Source: Rhodoblastus acidophilus (lineage in GTDB: Bacteria > Pseudomonadota > Alphaproteobacteria > Rhizobiales > Beijerinckiaceae). From it: 64,000 nucleotides of DNA. Below are positions 54,296-63,061 of this stretch, one piece after another (position 1 is the first letter of the stretch; every line of letters starts with the position of its first letter). Under the pieces are notes generated by a model. That model did no database searches, was not told the DNA's origin, and was given only the letters and a program-made list of their open reading frames with translations. Location: contig NZ_WNKS01000015.1 of assembly GCF_009720655.1 (NCBI RefSeq), positions 44,263-108,262 of the forward strand. Reading direction: 5' to 3'. A program made the position numbers and the translations under genes.

Positions 54296-55081
54296 TCAGA
54301 CTTCCGCGAGGCGCTCCAGGCGCTGCACGTCGAGCAGGCGCACGCCGTCGGGCACGATGACGATGGTTTTTTCCCGCGCCATGCGGGTCATCATCCGGCT
54401 CACCGTCTCTACGGTGAGGCCAAGATAATCGCCGATGTCGAGACGGGTCATCGGCAGCGGCACGTGGACCGAGGGGCCCTGGATGCGCGCATAGCGCTTG
54501 CGCATGCCGACCAGGAAGGCGGCGATCTTTTCCTCCGCCGTGCGGCGGCCGAGCACCACCATCTGCTCCTGCGCCAGCGCCAGTTCGTGCGACGCCATGT
54601 TCATGAGACGGCGCAGCAGGCGCGGCTTGTCGTCGAGCATCTCGCTGAAGCCCGTGCGCGAAAACTGGCAGACTTTCGCGGGGGTCAGGGCGTCGGCGGT
54701 GTAGAGATAGGTGGGCTCGAAATCGAGTCCCAAAAAATCGCCCGGCATGGCGAAGCCGACCACCTGGCGCCGGCCGTCCGGCAGCAGTTTTGACAGCCGC
54801 AGCGCGCCGGCGGTGAGATTGTAAACAAAGCCGGCTTCGCGGCCCTGCTCGAAAATCGTGCTCTTGGCGGGATAGCCCTGGCTGCGGCCGATCTTGTCCA
54901 AAACCTCGAATTCGTCGGGATCGAGGGCGCAACAGACGCTCTGGTCCTTGATCTCGCAGTCGCAGCAGTCGAGCCCCGGACTTTGCGCCACCTTGTGTCC
55001 GCTGCAGGGGATGACGCGCGTGTTGGCGTCGAGACGCCCGAACACCGTTTCCACAAGGGCCTTATCGACCAGCGTATCCAA
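54296..55081 (-). CDS. FNR-type oxygen-sensing Crp/Fnr regulator
   Basis: With the TTG at 55081 the protein has 261 residues. The N-terminal cysteine cluster GLDCCDCEIKDQSVCC fits the C-x2-C-x7-C pattern of alphaproteobacterial FnrL/AadR-type proteins, and a central Cys in AKVCQFSRTGF matches the fourth ligand, so an oxygen-labile 4Fe-4S cluster is expected. A cyclic-nucleotide-like beta roll precedes the HTH RLDIGDYLGLTVETVSRMMT, whose E-x2-SR recognition pattern binds TTGAT-N4-ATCAA-type sites. The TTG has AGGGAG upstream; a GTG at 55114 is an alternative. In phototrophs such regulators activate photosynthesis and microaerobic genes. Confidence 0.9.
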   Translation of the reverse strand: MDTLVDKALVETVFGRLDANTRVIPCSGHKVAQSPGLDCCDCEIKDQSVCCALDPDEFEVLDKIGRSQGYPAKSTIFEQGREAGFVYNLTAGALRLSKLLPDGRRQVVGFAMPGDFLGLDFEPTYLYTADALTPAKVCQFSRTGFSEMLDDKPRLLRRLMNMASHELALAQEQMVVLGRRTAEEKIAAFLVGMRKRYARIQGPSVHVPLPMTRLDIGDYLGLTVETVSRMMTRMAREKTIVIVPDGVRLLDVQRLERLAEV

Positions 55082-55383
55082 GCCGCGCTCCCTATTGAAC
55101 TTTCGCGGCCGCACTGCCGCGAGGGCAACTGTAGCATTGAAAATCAGAACGAGAAAGTTTTTGATCCTCGTCAACGACAAAACATGAAAACGTCTTCGAC
55201 GCAATTGAATGCCCCGGACGGACAATCTGGGCGCGCGCGGCGCGGTTTTGTTGGTCGGCTCGCCCGCTCTCGGCTTGCTCTGCGCGACGTCCCGGCTTAA
55301 GTCTGCGGCGAAAGCGCGGCGATTTGCCGCGCGGATCGTTTCCGCCCGATGGTGCGGAAGCGACGGAAGGGACGGGCCTTTCG
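55082..55383. other. Divergent space between FNR and nadK genes
   Basis: About 300 bp without a supported gene. It should contain the promoters of both; no clear FNR box could be assigned by eye. Confidence 0.4.
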
Positions 55384-56175
55384 ATGATCGAGGGGTATCA
55401 CGGCGGCCGCCGGTTCGAGCGGATCCATTTCCTGTCTTCGGACGCGCCCGAGGCCGAGGAGGCGCGCGCCCGGCTGGTCGGCCGTTATGGCGACGTCCAT
55501 TCGGAAGAGGCGGATGTGGTGGTGGCGCTGGGCGGCGACGGCCTGATGCTGCAAACCCTGCATCGCTTCATGGGGCGCGGCGTGCCGATCTACGGCCTGA
55601 ACCGGGGCTCCGTCGGTTTCCTGATGAACGAGTTCCGCGAGACCGGCTTGCGCAAGCGGCTGGCCGCGACGCGCAGCACCATCATCCATCCGTTGAAGAT
55701 GACGGCGAACACGTTTCGCGGCGAAACCGCGGAGGCGCGGGCGATCAATGAAGTGTCGCTGCTGCGCCAGTCGGCGCAGGCGGCGAAACTGCGCATTCTG
55801 GTCGATGGCCACACGCGCATGGCGGAGTTGATCGCCGATGGCGTGCTGCTGGCGACGCCGGCGGGGTCGACCGCCTACAACCTCTCCGCCGGCGGGCCGA
55901 TCATGCCGATCGAGGCGCCGCTGATGGCGCTCACCCCCATTTCCGCTTTCCGCCCGCGCCACTGGCGCGGCGCGCTGATCTCCAGCAAGGCCCAGGTGGT
56001 CATCGAGGTGCTGGAGCAGGAAAAGCGGCCGGTGGCGGCGGTCGCCGACCATTTCGAAATCCGCGACGTCGCGCTCGTGGCGATCGCGATGGACGAGAGC
56101 ACCGGGCTGGAGCTGCTCCACGATCCCGGACATTCCATGGAAGAGCGCATTTTGCGCGAACAGTTCAGGCATTGA
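55384..56175 (+). CDS. nadK: NAD kinase
   Basis: The protein has 263 residues. The diagnostic motifs are [17 protein letters not shown] (GGDG, ATP site), [23 protein letters not shown] (NE) and [16 protein letters not shown] (NAD site). It makes NADP+ from NAD+ and ATP or polyphosphate. It begins a short operon with the NUDIX gene 2 bp downstream. Confidence 0.96.
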   Translation: MIEGYHGGRRFERIHFLSSDAPEAEEARARLVGRYGDVHSEEADVVVALGGDGLMLQTLHRFMGRGVPIYGLNRGSVGFLMNEFRETGLRKRLAATRSTIIHPLKMTANTFRGETAEARAINEVSLLRQSAQAAKLRILVDGHTRMAELIADGVLLATPAGSTAYNLSAGGPIMPIEAPLMALTPISAFRPRHWRGALISSKAQVVIEVLEQEKRPVAAVADHFEIRDVALVAIAMDESTGLELLHDPGHSMEERILREQFRH

Positions 56176-56177
56176 CC

Positions 56178-56783
56178 ATGACGACATCATCCGACGCTCA
56201 AACGCCTTTGCTGCGCGACCTCGAAGAAAAAGTGCTGGTTTCCGACAAATATTCCTATTCGAGCGTCACCTACGACCTTTTGCGCGCGGATGGGCGCTGG
56301 GACGCGCACACGCGCAGCCTGTTCCGCCGTCCCGACGCGGTGACCCTGCTGCCCTACGATGCGCAGCGCGGAAAAGTGTTGTTGACGCATCAGTTTCGCC
56401 TGGGCGCCCATATGAACGACCGTTCTCCGGGCCTGCTGGAGGCCTGCGCCGGCACGCTCGACCCCGGCGAGGACCCGCAAGCCTGCATGCGCCGCGAGGC
56501 CCATGAGGAAATGGGCCTCGCAGTCGGCGAGGCGCGGTTTCTGTTCGAGGCTTTTGTCAGCCCGGCCGCGACGACGGAAAAACTCTATTTCTTCGTCGCG
56601 CCCTACACGCCGGAGGCCCGCGTCGCCGACGGCGGCGGACTCGAGGAGGAGGGCGAGGAGATTTTGGTGGTCGAGGCCGATTTCGACGAGGTTCTGGCGC
56701 AGGCCGGGCGGGGCGAGATTCGCGACGCCAAAACCCTGACAATGCTCTACTGGCTCGCGGCCTCCGGGCTGATGCGCGGATGA
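56178..56783 (+). CDS. NUDIX hydrolase (ADP-ribose/nucleotide-sugar pyrophosphatase type)
   Basis: The protein has 201 residues. The NUDIX box is complete: GTLDPGEDPQACMRREAHEE followed by MG (G-x5-E-x7-RE-x2-EE-x-G). The overall layout, including SPAATTEKLYFFVAPY and the C-terminal MLYWLA helix, matches the NudF/NudK group that splits ADP-ribose or GDP-mannose. It follows nadK by 2 bp, which fits nucleotide-pool maintenance. Confidence 0.9.
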   Translation: MTTSSDAQTPLLRDLEEKVLVSDKYSYSSVTYDLLRADGRWDAHTRSLFRRPDAVTLLPYDAQRGKVLLTHQFRLGAHMNDRSPGLLEACAGTLDPGEDPQACMRREAHEEMGLAVGEARFLFEAFVSPAATTEKLYFFVAPYTPEARVADGGGLEEEGEEILVVEADFDEVLAQAGRGEIRDAKTLTMLYWLAASGLMRG

Positions 56784-56940
56784 CGTTTGCGCGTTGGTTG
56801 GCGCCGCTGCGTCCGCCACGCCTGACGTGATGACCGCAATTGACGGCGTGGCGTGAGAAAATATACAAACCAAAAAAGAACGCAGTCGCCGCAGTCGCGT
56901 GTCGTCAAGTGCGTTAACCGCGAGGTCAAGGAAGCGTCAG

Positions 56941-58038
56941 GTGTCCGTCGATGTCGCACGGCTTGCTCGCGCCAGCGATGAGCTCAACTCCGCCATCGTC
57001 CTGGGGCGTTCCTGGGCGCAAGCCCTCGAACAGCTCGCGGATGCGGCGGGCGCCAAAGCCGTCTGCTTCAGCCGCTCGACCAAGACCGACTTGAGAATGC
57101 TCCCGTCGATAGGATTGGCGGAGGCCTATCAGGACATCAGGTCGCGCAAGACGCCGCCCTACAGCTCCAAAGTCCTGATCCTGGATTCGAAGGTCAACGG
57201 CTTCGTGTCGGACGGCGCTCCGCGCATTCGCGAGCGGCTGGAGCGGGAACGGTTCTTTCGCGAGTTCATGAAGCCCATAGCCGACGTGCCCTACCGCGCG
57301 TCGGTGTCGCTGCTCGGGCCCTCGGACATGACCGGCTTGAAAGTGTCGTTCTGGCGCGGAGGCAAACAGGGTGCGTTCGACCCGCAGGACGTCGAGCGAC
57401 TGAATTCCATTCTTCCGGCGATTCGGGCGTCGGCTCAGCTCGCGGTCTTCGGTCTCGGCCAGCAGGCGCGCGAACAATCCGTGCTGTTCCGGCGACGCGG
57501 CGAATTCATCATCGAATTCGACTTTGCCGGCAGGCCGCTGGAGTCGGGTGTTCAAGCCATCGTTGCGCACGGCGATCCCTTGTCCGTCGTCCGGGGCCGG
57601 CTTGCGTGCCAGGTGGCGGCCGAACAGCCCCGCCTTGACGCGATCATCGGCCGGGCCGTCGCGCCTCAGCCCGCCGCCGGCGCCTTGCGGTTGACGCGTC
57701 AAAGCGATGGCGCGCCATTTTTCCTGATGGTCACGCCCGTTCGGGGAGAGGCGGTCGACGTCATGGCGCCCGTGGCGGCGATCGGCGTGCTGATCGATCC
57801 GGCGACCAAAAGCCGAACCGATCCGGCCGCTTTGCAGCGCGTGCAAATGGCGGCCGGTTTGACGGACAGGGAGACCGTGATCTCGGGGCTGATTTCAGTT
57901 GGCCTTTCCGTTTCGGCCATCGCGCAAAAAGTTGGGGTGAGCACAGGAACGGCGCGCAATCATCTCAAGGCGGCGATGCAAAAATGCGGCGTTCACAGTC
58001 AGGTCGAACTGGCTGCGTTCATTGGCCGGTTCGGGTAG
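56941..58038 (+). CDS. LuxR-type transcriptional regulator
   Basis: With the GTG at 56941 (AAGGA eight bases upstream) the protein has 365 residues; an in-frame GTG at 56899 would add 14. The C-terminal HTH is clear (LTDRETVISGLISVGLSVSA then IAQKVGVSTGTARNHLKAAM). The N-terminal 250 residues are a probable PAS/GAF-like sensory region, with no receiver Asp and no obvious homoserine-lactone motif. It lies between nadK-NUDIX and the phytochrome response-regulator, and its end overlaps a minus-strand small gene by 40 bp. It could take part in light or redox control of the puc array, which is inference from position. Confidence 0.85.
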   Translation: MSVDVARLARASDELNSAIVLGRSWAQALEQLADAAGAKAVCFSRSTKTDLRMLPSIGLAEAYQDIRSRKTPPYSSKVLILDSKVNGFVSDGAPRIRERLERERFFREFMKPIADVPYRASVSLLGPSDMTGLKVSFWRGGKQGAFDPQDVERLNSILPAIRASAQLAVFGLGQQAREQSVLFRRRGEFIIEFDFAGRPLESGVQAIVAHGDPLSVVRGRLACQVAAEQPRLDAIIGRAVAPQPAAGALRLTRQSDGAPFFLMVTPVRGEAVDVMAPVAAIGVLIDPATKSRTDPAALQRVQMAAGLTDRETVISGLISVGLSVSAIAQKVGVSTGTARNHLKAAMQKCGVHSQVELAAFIGRFG

Positions 58039-58316
58039 GCCATCAGGATCAGGTCGTCGAACACCGTGTTGGTGGGAACTTCAAAGTGTATTCCTGTGCG
58101 AACTTCGTAAATTGAAAACGCGCCCTCCGGCGAAAACCAGCGCATTCTTTTCGCCATCGTCACGGCTTGCTGGAAAGTCGGAGCCTCTCCTCTTGTATAA
58201 CCGCCCTCGCAAATGAGGTATTGTTTATCTGGTATCGCATCATGCTTGCCGCCGTCGATCAATTGCATCGCCTTCCCCCACGCAAATGCCTTTCCCGACT
58301 CTAGCAGCGCGGACAT
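57999..58316 (-). CDS. Small hypothetical protein overlapping the LuxR gene end
   Basis: The putative protein has 105 residues (MSALLESGKAFAWGKAMQLI ... LILMAYPNRPMNAASST) and no recognised family. GC content is lower than in the neighbours, with an even amino-acid mix (DKQYLICEGGYTRGEAPTFQ, AKRMRWFSPEGAFSIYEV) that looks like real protein. Its last 40 bp are antisense to the LuxR 3' end. It stands between two regulators and could be a small adaptor, but there is no direct evidence. Confidence 0.5.
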   Translation of the reverse strand: MSALLESGKAFAWGKAMQLIDGGKHDAIPDKQYLICEGGYTRGEAPTFQQAVTMAKRMRWFSPEGAFSIYEVRTGIHFEVPTNTVFDDLILMAYPNRPMNAASST

Positions 58317-58408
58317 CTGTCCGATTGTCCCATATGGCACAGATCGGCGCGGGCGGCTGGGGCATGGCGTGGACCGCCGCGACCGGGCCATGCAGGGCGG
58401 GACTGAGC

Positions 58409-59074
58409 TTAAACCTCTTTCAGCCACCCCTCGGAGACGGCATAGCCCACCAGTTGCACGCGGCTGTGAAAACCCAGCTTGTCCATGCCGCGCGCCTTGT
58501 AGGTCTCGACGCTCTTGACGCTGAGATTGAGCAGGGTGGCCAGCTCCTTGTTGCTGTGGCCGAGCGCGGCCAGCCGCAGGATTTCGACCTCGCGTTCGCT
58601 CAGGTCGACCCAGTGGTCAGCCGTCTCCCCGGGCTTGTGCGCGATTCCGTCGATCGCCTTGCTGGCGACGGAGGGATCGAGATAGACGCCCCCGGCCGCG
58701 ACCGAATGAATGGCGCGGCGCAAATCCTCGGAGACCGAGCGCTTCAGCACATAGCCGACCGCGCCCACCTCGATCAGCTTGCGAAAATAGGAGCGGTCCT
58801 CATGCACGGTCAGGACGATGACCTTGCAGAGCGGACATTCGCGCAGCAATTGCCGGGTGACGTCGACCCCGTTCAGGCCGGGCATGGAGAGGTCGAGGAC
58901 GACGACATCGGGCTTGAGGTCGAGCGCCAGGCGCAGCGCCGTGCGCCCGTCGCGCGCCTCGGCGACGATTTCGAGATCGGGATCGCCCTTCAAAAGCGAG
59001 CGGATGCCGTCGAGCACCAGCGGATGGTCGTCGGCGAGAAGAATGCGCAAGCGCGGTCCAAGGTCGGATGTCAT
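58409..59074 (-). CDS. NarL/FixJ-type response regulator of the phytochrome system
   Basis: The protein has 221 residues. The receiver contains ILLADDHPLVLDGI (acidic pocket), the phospho-acceptor Asp61 in VVVLDLSMPGLNG, and switch residues in VIVLTVHEDRSYFRKLIEVG and GYVLKRSV. The LuxR-type HTH follows (LSEREVEILRLAALGHSNKE and KSVETYKARGMDKLGFHSR). Its ATG overlaps the bacteriophytochrome stop (59071-59074), so it is the cognate partner. Phosphorylation by the phytochrome kinase should control its DNA binding; the puc promoters 3 kb away are the obvious candidate targets. Confidence 0.94.
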   Translation of the reverse strand: MTSDLGPRLRILLADDHPLVLDGIRSLLKGDPDLEIVAEARDGRTALRLALDLKPDVVVLDLSMPGLNGVDVTRQLLRECPLCKVIVLTVHEDRSYFRKLIEVGAVGYVLKRSVSEDLRRAIHSVAAGGVYLDPSVASKAIDGIAHKPGETADHWVDLSEREVEILRLAALGHSNKELATLLNLSVKSVETYKARGMDKLGFHSRVQLVGYAVSEGWLKEV

Positions 59075-61380
59075 ATCGGAACCCTTACAAAAAGCGTGCA
59101 GCCGCGCCCCGGCGCGGATTCGACCTCAAGCGCGCCCGAAACCAGCGACAGGCGCTCCCTGATGCCGAGAAGCCCCAGCCGATGTGTCGGCGCGCCGGTC
59201 CGCAGGGGATCGTCGACCGAAAATCCCCGGCCGTCATCCTCGATGATCATGCGGACCTCCTTGTCCCTCACTTCCAGCAGCACGCCGGCCCGCGTCGCGC
59301 CGGCGTGACGGGCGATATTGGTGATCGCTTCCTGCAACACGCGGTAGAGCGTGGTTTCGACCGCCGGATCGAGACGACGGTCGTCGAGGGCGAGGCGCAG
59401 GTCAACGCGAAAATTCAGCCGCTCGCTCCATGTCTCCACGAGATGATGGATGGCGGTCTGCAGGCCGAGGTCGTCGAGCGCCGTGGGACGGATTTCCCAG
59501 GCCAGCCGGTTCACGTCGGAGCCGACGCCCTTGGCCAGAGTTCGCAGGGCCGCGAGGCGCTCCTTCGCCAGCGCCGGCATGGCGTCGCCGAGTTCATCGA
59601 GACCAAGCTGGAGAAGGGTAACGCTCTGTCCCAGCGTGTCGTGAAGCTCCCGCGCGATCCGCAGCCGCTCGGCTTCCTGATCCTCCACGGTGGAGCGCAA
59701 CACCATCGACAGCTCCGCCTCGGCCACGGCGCGGCGCCGGCTTTCCTGCTTCAGCTCCTCGAGCCGGCGGTCCAGTTCGATCGCCAGCGCCTCCTGCTTC
59801 GCGCGCGCATCCTCCCGCTCGCGGGCGACCAGATCGATGCGCTTGAGAACGACCTCGAGCAGCGAGACGCGCAGGGTGTGGGCCGCCTCCAAGTCCACGT
59901 TGCGCCAGCGCTGCGAGTGATGCCGCACCGACTCGCGCCACGCCTCGAAACTCGTTCGCGGCGACAGGCGGTCGCCGTTCGGGCCGGAGGTCACGGGTTT
60001 CGACGGGTTTCCGGCCCAGGTGAGCGTGCGGATCGCCTCGGGGCGGAACCACAGCACGTAGTCGCGCGGAAATTTCGACACGGAAAGCGCCATGATCCCG
60101 CTGGCGACCTCCGCGAACTCCCTGGCAGGAGGATAGACCAGCGGCAGCCGGTCCGTGTGATAAATCCCGTCCGCTGCGGTGTTGTTGAGCCAGGCGACCA
60201 GCGCCGCGATCTGATCGGCGCGCGGCGTCGCGCCAAGCTCCGTATAAACGCCGTCGAACCACAGGCCCACGCCTTCCGCGGGTATGTAGTCGAGCAGGTT
60301 CGGCCGGCAGCGGATCAGTCCTTGGGCGAGGTCGCCCTCCTGGCTCATCCGCGTCAGCAACTCCTCGTGGACGCGCTTGCGGCGCAACTGCTCCTCGAAA
60401 TCTTGCGCCGCGACGCGGGTTTCGAGCTGTGACGAAACCATTTGCGCGAACAATTCGCAGGCCATGCGCAGACGGTGGGTGAGAAAACGCGGCGTGGGAT
60501 GGTGGCAGGCGATCAAGCCCCACAGGCGCCCGCCCAGGATGATCGACAGCGACATCGACGCCGTCACGCCCATATTGGCCAGATATTGGAGATGAATGGG
60601 CGACACGCTGCGGATCTGGCTGTAGCTCAGGTCAAGCGGCCGGCCGTCGCGCGGATTGACCGGCGGCAGAATGGGCGCGGCCGTGTAACGCGCATCGGGA
60701 ATGAGCCTGATCCAGTTCTTTTGGTAAAGCTCGCGCGCCTGGCGGGGAATATCGGACGCCGGGTAATGCAGGCCGAGGAAGGACTCGACGCCGGCGTTGC
60801 GCGATTCCGCCTCCACCATGCCGCTGCCGTCCGACAGGAAGCGATAGACCATGACGCGGTCGAAGCCGGAGACCCGCCGCACCTCCTCGGCCATGCTCTG
60901 GCAAAAGTCGTGCGGCGTGGCCGCCTGCTGCACGCGCAGCAGCATGGATTGCATGAGGCTCAGGGCGTCCTCGGGATTGCTCTCCTGGATCGGCTCCAGT
61001 TCGAGGACGACGAGGCCGCTGCTCTCGTGCACGAGGGCGTCGACGGTCCGCCCGTCGCGCGCGTCCAAGGTGAAGGCGTGCACGGGCCGCACGATCGGTC
61101 CCTCGGTCCCGAGCAGGGTTTTGATGCGCCGCTCCAGACCGCGCGGCAAACAGCTTTTCAGGTCCTGGCCCGGCAGGTTTTCCGGCGCGTGTCCCAAAAT
61201 GCCCTCGGTGTCGCCCCCCGCCTGAATGACCTGCAAGGTCTCCGGGTCGAACGCCAGCAGCGCCCCGTGCGGCTGGACGGACGCCGGGATGTGGATCGGT
61301 TCGCGGTCGCAATGGGTGAGGTCGAGCGCACCTGGAACGGGATCGTGGCCGCCGCCAACATGGGTGTGGTCGCCGCTCAT
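59071..61380 (-). CDS. bphP: Bacteriophytochrome histidine kinase with NarX-type (HisKA_3) kinase domain
   Basis: With the ATG at 61380 the protein has 769 residues: PAS (1-130), GAF (140-310), PHY (320-500), then dimerisation and kinase. Biliverdin is attached at Cys24 (DLTHCDREPIHIPASVQPHG), and the chromophore-pocket motif PASDIP is at 207-212. The kinase is unusual: phospho-His lies in EAERLRIARELHDTLGQSVT, a HisKA_3 (NarX/DesK-type) sequence, with ATPase motifs DDGRGFSVDD and GLLGIRERL. An in-frame ATG at 61449 adds a leader without a ribosome site. It senses red/far-red light and signals to the overlapping NarL-type regulator. The puc array starts 565 bp upstream on the other strand. 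Confidence 0.94.
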   Translation of the reverse strand: MSGDHTHVGGGHDPVPGALDLTHCDREPIHIPASVQPHGALLAFDPETLQVIQAGGDTEGILGHAPENLPGQDLKSCLPRGLERRIKTLLGTEGPIVRPVHAFTLDARDGRTVDALVHESSGLVVLELEPIQESNPEDALSLMQSMLLRVQQAATPHDFCQSMAEEVRRVSGFDRVMVYRFLSDGSGMVEAESRNAGVESFLGLHYPASDIPRQARELYQKNWIRLIPDARYTAAPILPPVNPRDGRPLDLSYSQIRSVSPIHLQYLANMGVTASMSLSIILGGRLWGLIACHHPTPRFLTHRLRMACELFAQMVSSQLETRVAAQDFEEQLRRKRVHEELLTRMSQEGDLAQGLIRCRPNLLDYIPAEGVGLWFDGVYTELGATPRADQIAALVAWLNNTAADGIYHTDRLPLVYPPAREFAEVASGIMALSVSKFPRDYVLWFRPEAIRTLTWAGNPSKPVTSGPNGDRLSPRTSFEAWRESVRHHSQRWRNVDLEAAHTLRVSLLEVVLKRIDLVAREREDARAKQEALAIELDRRLEELKQESRRRAVAEAELSMVLRSTVEDQEAERLRIARELHDTLGQSVTLLQLGLDELGDAMPALAKERLAALRTLAKGVGSDVNRLAWEIRPTALDDLGLQTAIHHLVETWSERLNFRVDLRLALDDRRLDPAVETTLYRVLQEAITNIARHAGATRAGVLLEVRDKEVRMIIEDDGRGFSVDDPLRTGAPTHRLGLLGIRERLSLVSGALEVESAPGRGCTLFVRVPI

Positions 61381-61777
61381 GGCGGACAGGGCCGCAGCGT
61401 CGCAACCATCGCTGAGCCTCCTTGGGACCTTGAAGCTTGAGCCCCACATTATGCTGAAAGCTTTGCGAGGGAAAGCTGGGAAGCAACGGACAGGCGGTCG
61501 GGGAAAACCCTGACGCTCACCCCTTCGCAGCCGATCCCGTCGGTTCGCCCTGGCCGCCGGCGCCGGGCGATTTTGCGCGCCAAGATATTGTTAAAGCGTA
61601 AAAATATCTTCGTGGAGGGCAGATCTCGGGTGTCGGTCCGCTCCTGTCGAGACGGAATGTGATCATGCAGTGCTGCAAGTCATTCGCGCCTCCGCGGGCG
61701 CGAACCCAAGGGAAAACCCTGAAGCGGGGCACGAAATTCCCCCAAAGGGCGCCGACGAATTCTCTGACGCCCGGCTA
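61381..61777. other. Divergent region between bphP and puc operon 1
   Basis: Nearly 400 bp without a supported gene. It contains the bphP promoter and, near 61699-61777, GGGAAAACCC-type and CTGACGCCCGG segments that are also found upstream of puc units 2 and 3 (near 62786 and 63629), so the conserved puc upstream block begins here. Confidence 0.5.
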
Positions 61778-61945
61778 TGTCACCCCAAATTGACATAGAG
61801 AAGCGTCAAGTTATAGTCGGACCTGCGTTTCGGCGACGATATCTTCTTGATTTCGTGTAAGTTTACGCCGCCCAGCCGCTGGGGCGAAAAACCTGTGCGC
61901 AGGCATGCGCGAGGAATAAGCAGCGGTATTAACGAGAGGTGTACA
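61778..61945 (+). promoter_or_regulatory. puc promoter module 1
   Basis: A perfect PpsR/CrtJ-type palindrome TGT-N12-ACA lies at 61778-61795. A second, degenerate site (CGT-N12-GGA) starts at 61804, 26 bp further. Blocks shared with modules 2 and 3 follow: CCTGCGTTTC, GACGATATCT, a leader hairpin CGCC-GCCCAG-N3-CTGGGGCG (61868-61888 region), and the ribosome site GAGAGGTGTACA before the ATG. Confidence 0.75.
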
Positions 61946-62080
61946 ATGGCTGACAAACCGCTCACCGCCGATCAGGCTGAGGAACTCCACAAGTATGTCA
62001 TCGACGGCGCCCGCGCCTTCGTCGCGATCGCGGCGTTCGCGCACGTCCTCGCCTACTCGCTGACCCCCTGGCTGCACTAA
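61946..62080 (+). CDS. pucB: LH2 antenna beta chain, copy 1
   Basis: The protein has 44 residues ([20 protein letters not shown] ... TPWLH). The single membrane helix carries His33, the B850/B820 bacteriochlorophyll ligand, and His15 near the membrane surface. The C-terminal TPWLH is the family signature. It differs from copies 2 and 3 in many positions ([15 protein letters not shown] instead of [14 protein letters not shown]). It precedes pucA by 11 bp; AAGGAG lies before that start. Confidence 0.95.
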   Translation: MADKPLTADQAEELHKYVIDGARAFVAIAAFAHVLAYSLTPWLH

Positions 62081-62091
62081 GGAGTTCCGTT

Positions 62092-62274
62092 ATGAACCAA
62101 GGCAAAATCTGGACCGTCGTCGACCCGGCCGTTGGCCTTCCGCTGCTGTTGGGCTCCGTGGCCGTGACCGCTCTTCTGGTGCACCTCGCCATTCTGCAGA
62201 ACACCACCTGGTTCCCGGCGTTCATGCAGGGTGGGATGAAGAAGTCCGCCGCGATCGTGCACGTGGTCGGCTGA
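62092..62274 (+). CDS. pucA: LH2 antenna alpha chain, copy 1 (B800-820-like)
   Basis: The protein has 60 residues ([20 protein letters not shown] ...). The bacteriochlorophyll ligand is His31 in ALLVHLAIL. At positions 44-45 it has Phe-Met (WFPAFMQGG) where classical B800-850 chains have Tyr-Trp; loss of these hydrogen bonds is known to shift the Qy band to about 820 nm. Unusual differences from copy 2 are Asp11 instead of Asn11 and Gln36-Asn37 instead of Thr36-His37. Confidence 0.95.
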   Translation: MNQGKIWTVVDPAVGLPLLLGSVAVTALLVHLAILQNTTWFPAFMQGGMKKSAAIVHVVG

Positions 62275-62546
62275 CCATGTAAAGCCGATTTGCCGAGCAA
62301 CGTCGCTATCGACTGAGATGGCCGACGGTGTGTGGCGCTGGCCAGGATCGTGACGTCGATCTGCTGTGCGGGGAATATTTTTTGCCCACCGCTTCAGATG
62401 TCGGAAAACAAAAGACGCCCGCGCGGATTGTCCACCCCTCGCGACCGTCAATTGTCGAACCGAACGGCGCTCTATCCTGCTACGCCCCTTCACCTGACTT
62501 GATCGACGTCACCAGCTGCTGGTCAAGTAAATGAAGTCGGACAATG

Positions 62547-62582
62547 CCGGCCGGTATCAAAAAGATACCGGCCGGTTTTTTT
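62547..62582 (+). terminator. Rho-independent terminator after puc operon 1
   Basis: A perfect 12-bp stem (CCGGCCGGTATC / GATACCGGCCGG, 62547-62558 and 62564-62575) with an AAAAA loop is followed by seven T. It lies 272 bp after pucA1, so the transcript has a long 3' region. Confidence 0.92.
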
Positions 62583-62894
62583 CGTGTCAAGCGGTCGCTG
62601 CGAAACGCTGGCGCGCTTGAGTCGAGCAGCGCTGGGGATTCGTCGATTTGTCGACGGCTTTGGCGGCCATAGCGGCCTTCCGCACCCTTCCCAACCCGTC
62701 TTGCTTGCCGTTCAGAACTGCGTCGTGTGGCCCGGCTGGCCGACGCCGTCGCGCGCGATCGCGCGCCTGCGTCGATGGGCCGTCGGGGAAACCCTGAAGC
62801 AAATGGGGATAGACCAACCCCATTCGGGGGAAACCCTTGGCGTTTGCGGCAAGTTTCCCCATAGAAGATCGCCGATTTCACTGACGCGCTCTTA
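62583..62894. other. Spacer between puc operon 1 and module 2
   Basis: No supported gene. The right half carries GGGGAAACCCTGAAGC and GGGGGAAACCCTTGG segments and a CACTGACGC block that are shared with the upstream parts of the other puc modules, suggesting a duplicated regulatory region. Confidence 0.5.
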
Positions 62895-63061
62895 TGTAAA
62901 ACGAAGTTGACCTTATTGAATGTCAATCTATACTTACACCTGCGTTTGGACGACGGTATCTCATTGATGTCGTTGTTGTTTACGCCGCCCAGCTACTGGG
63001 GCGCAGACCTGCGTGCAGGTTTAGCACGAGAAAAACAGTGGCTTATCATAAGAGGTGTACA
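62895..63061 (+). promoter_or_regulatory. puc promoter module 2
   Basis: Same layout as modules 1 and 3. Site 1 at 62895 is degenerate (TGT-N12-ACC); site 2 at 62921-62938 is a perfect TGT-N12-ACA. The two are 26 bp apart. The leader hairpin (CGCCGCCCAG-CTA-CTGGGGCG) and AAGAGGTGTACA before the ATG are conserved. Confidence 0.75.
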
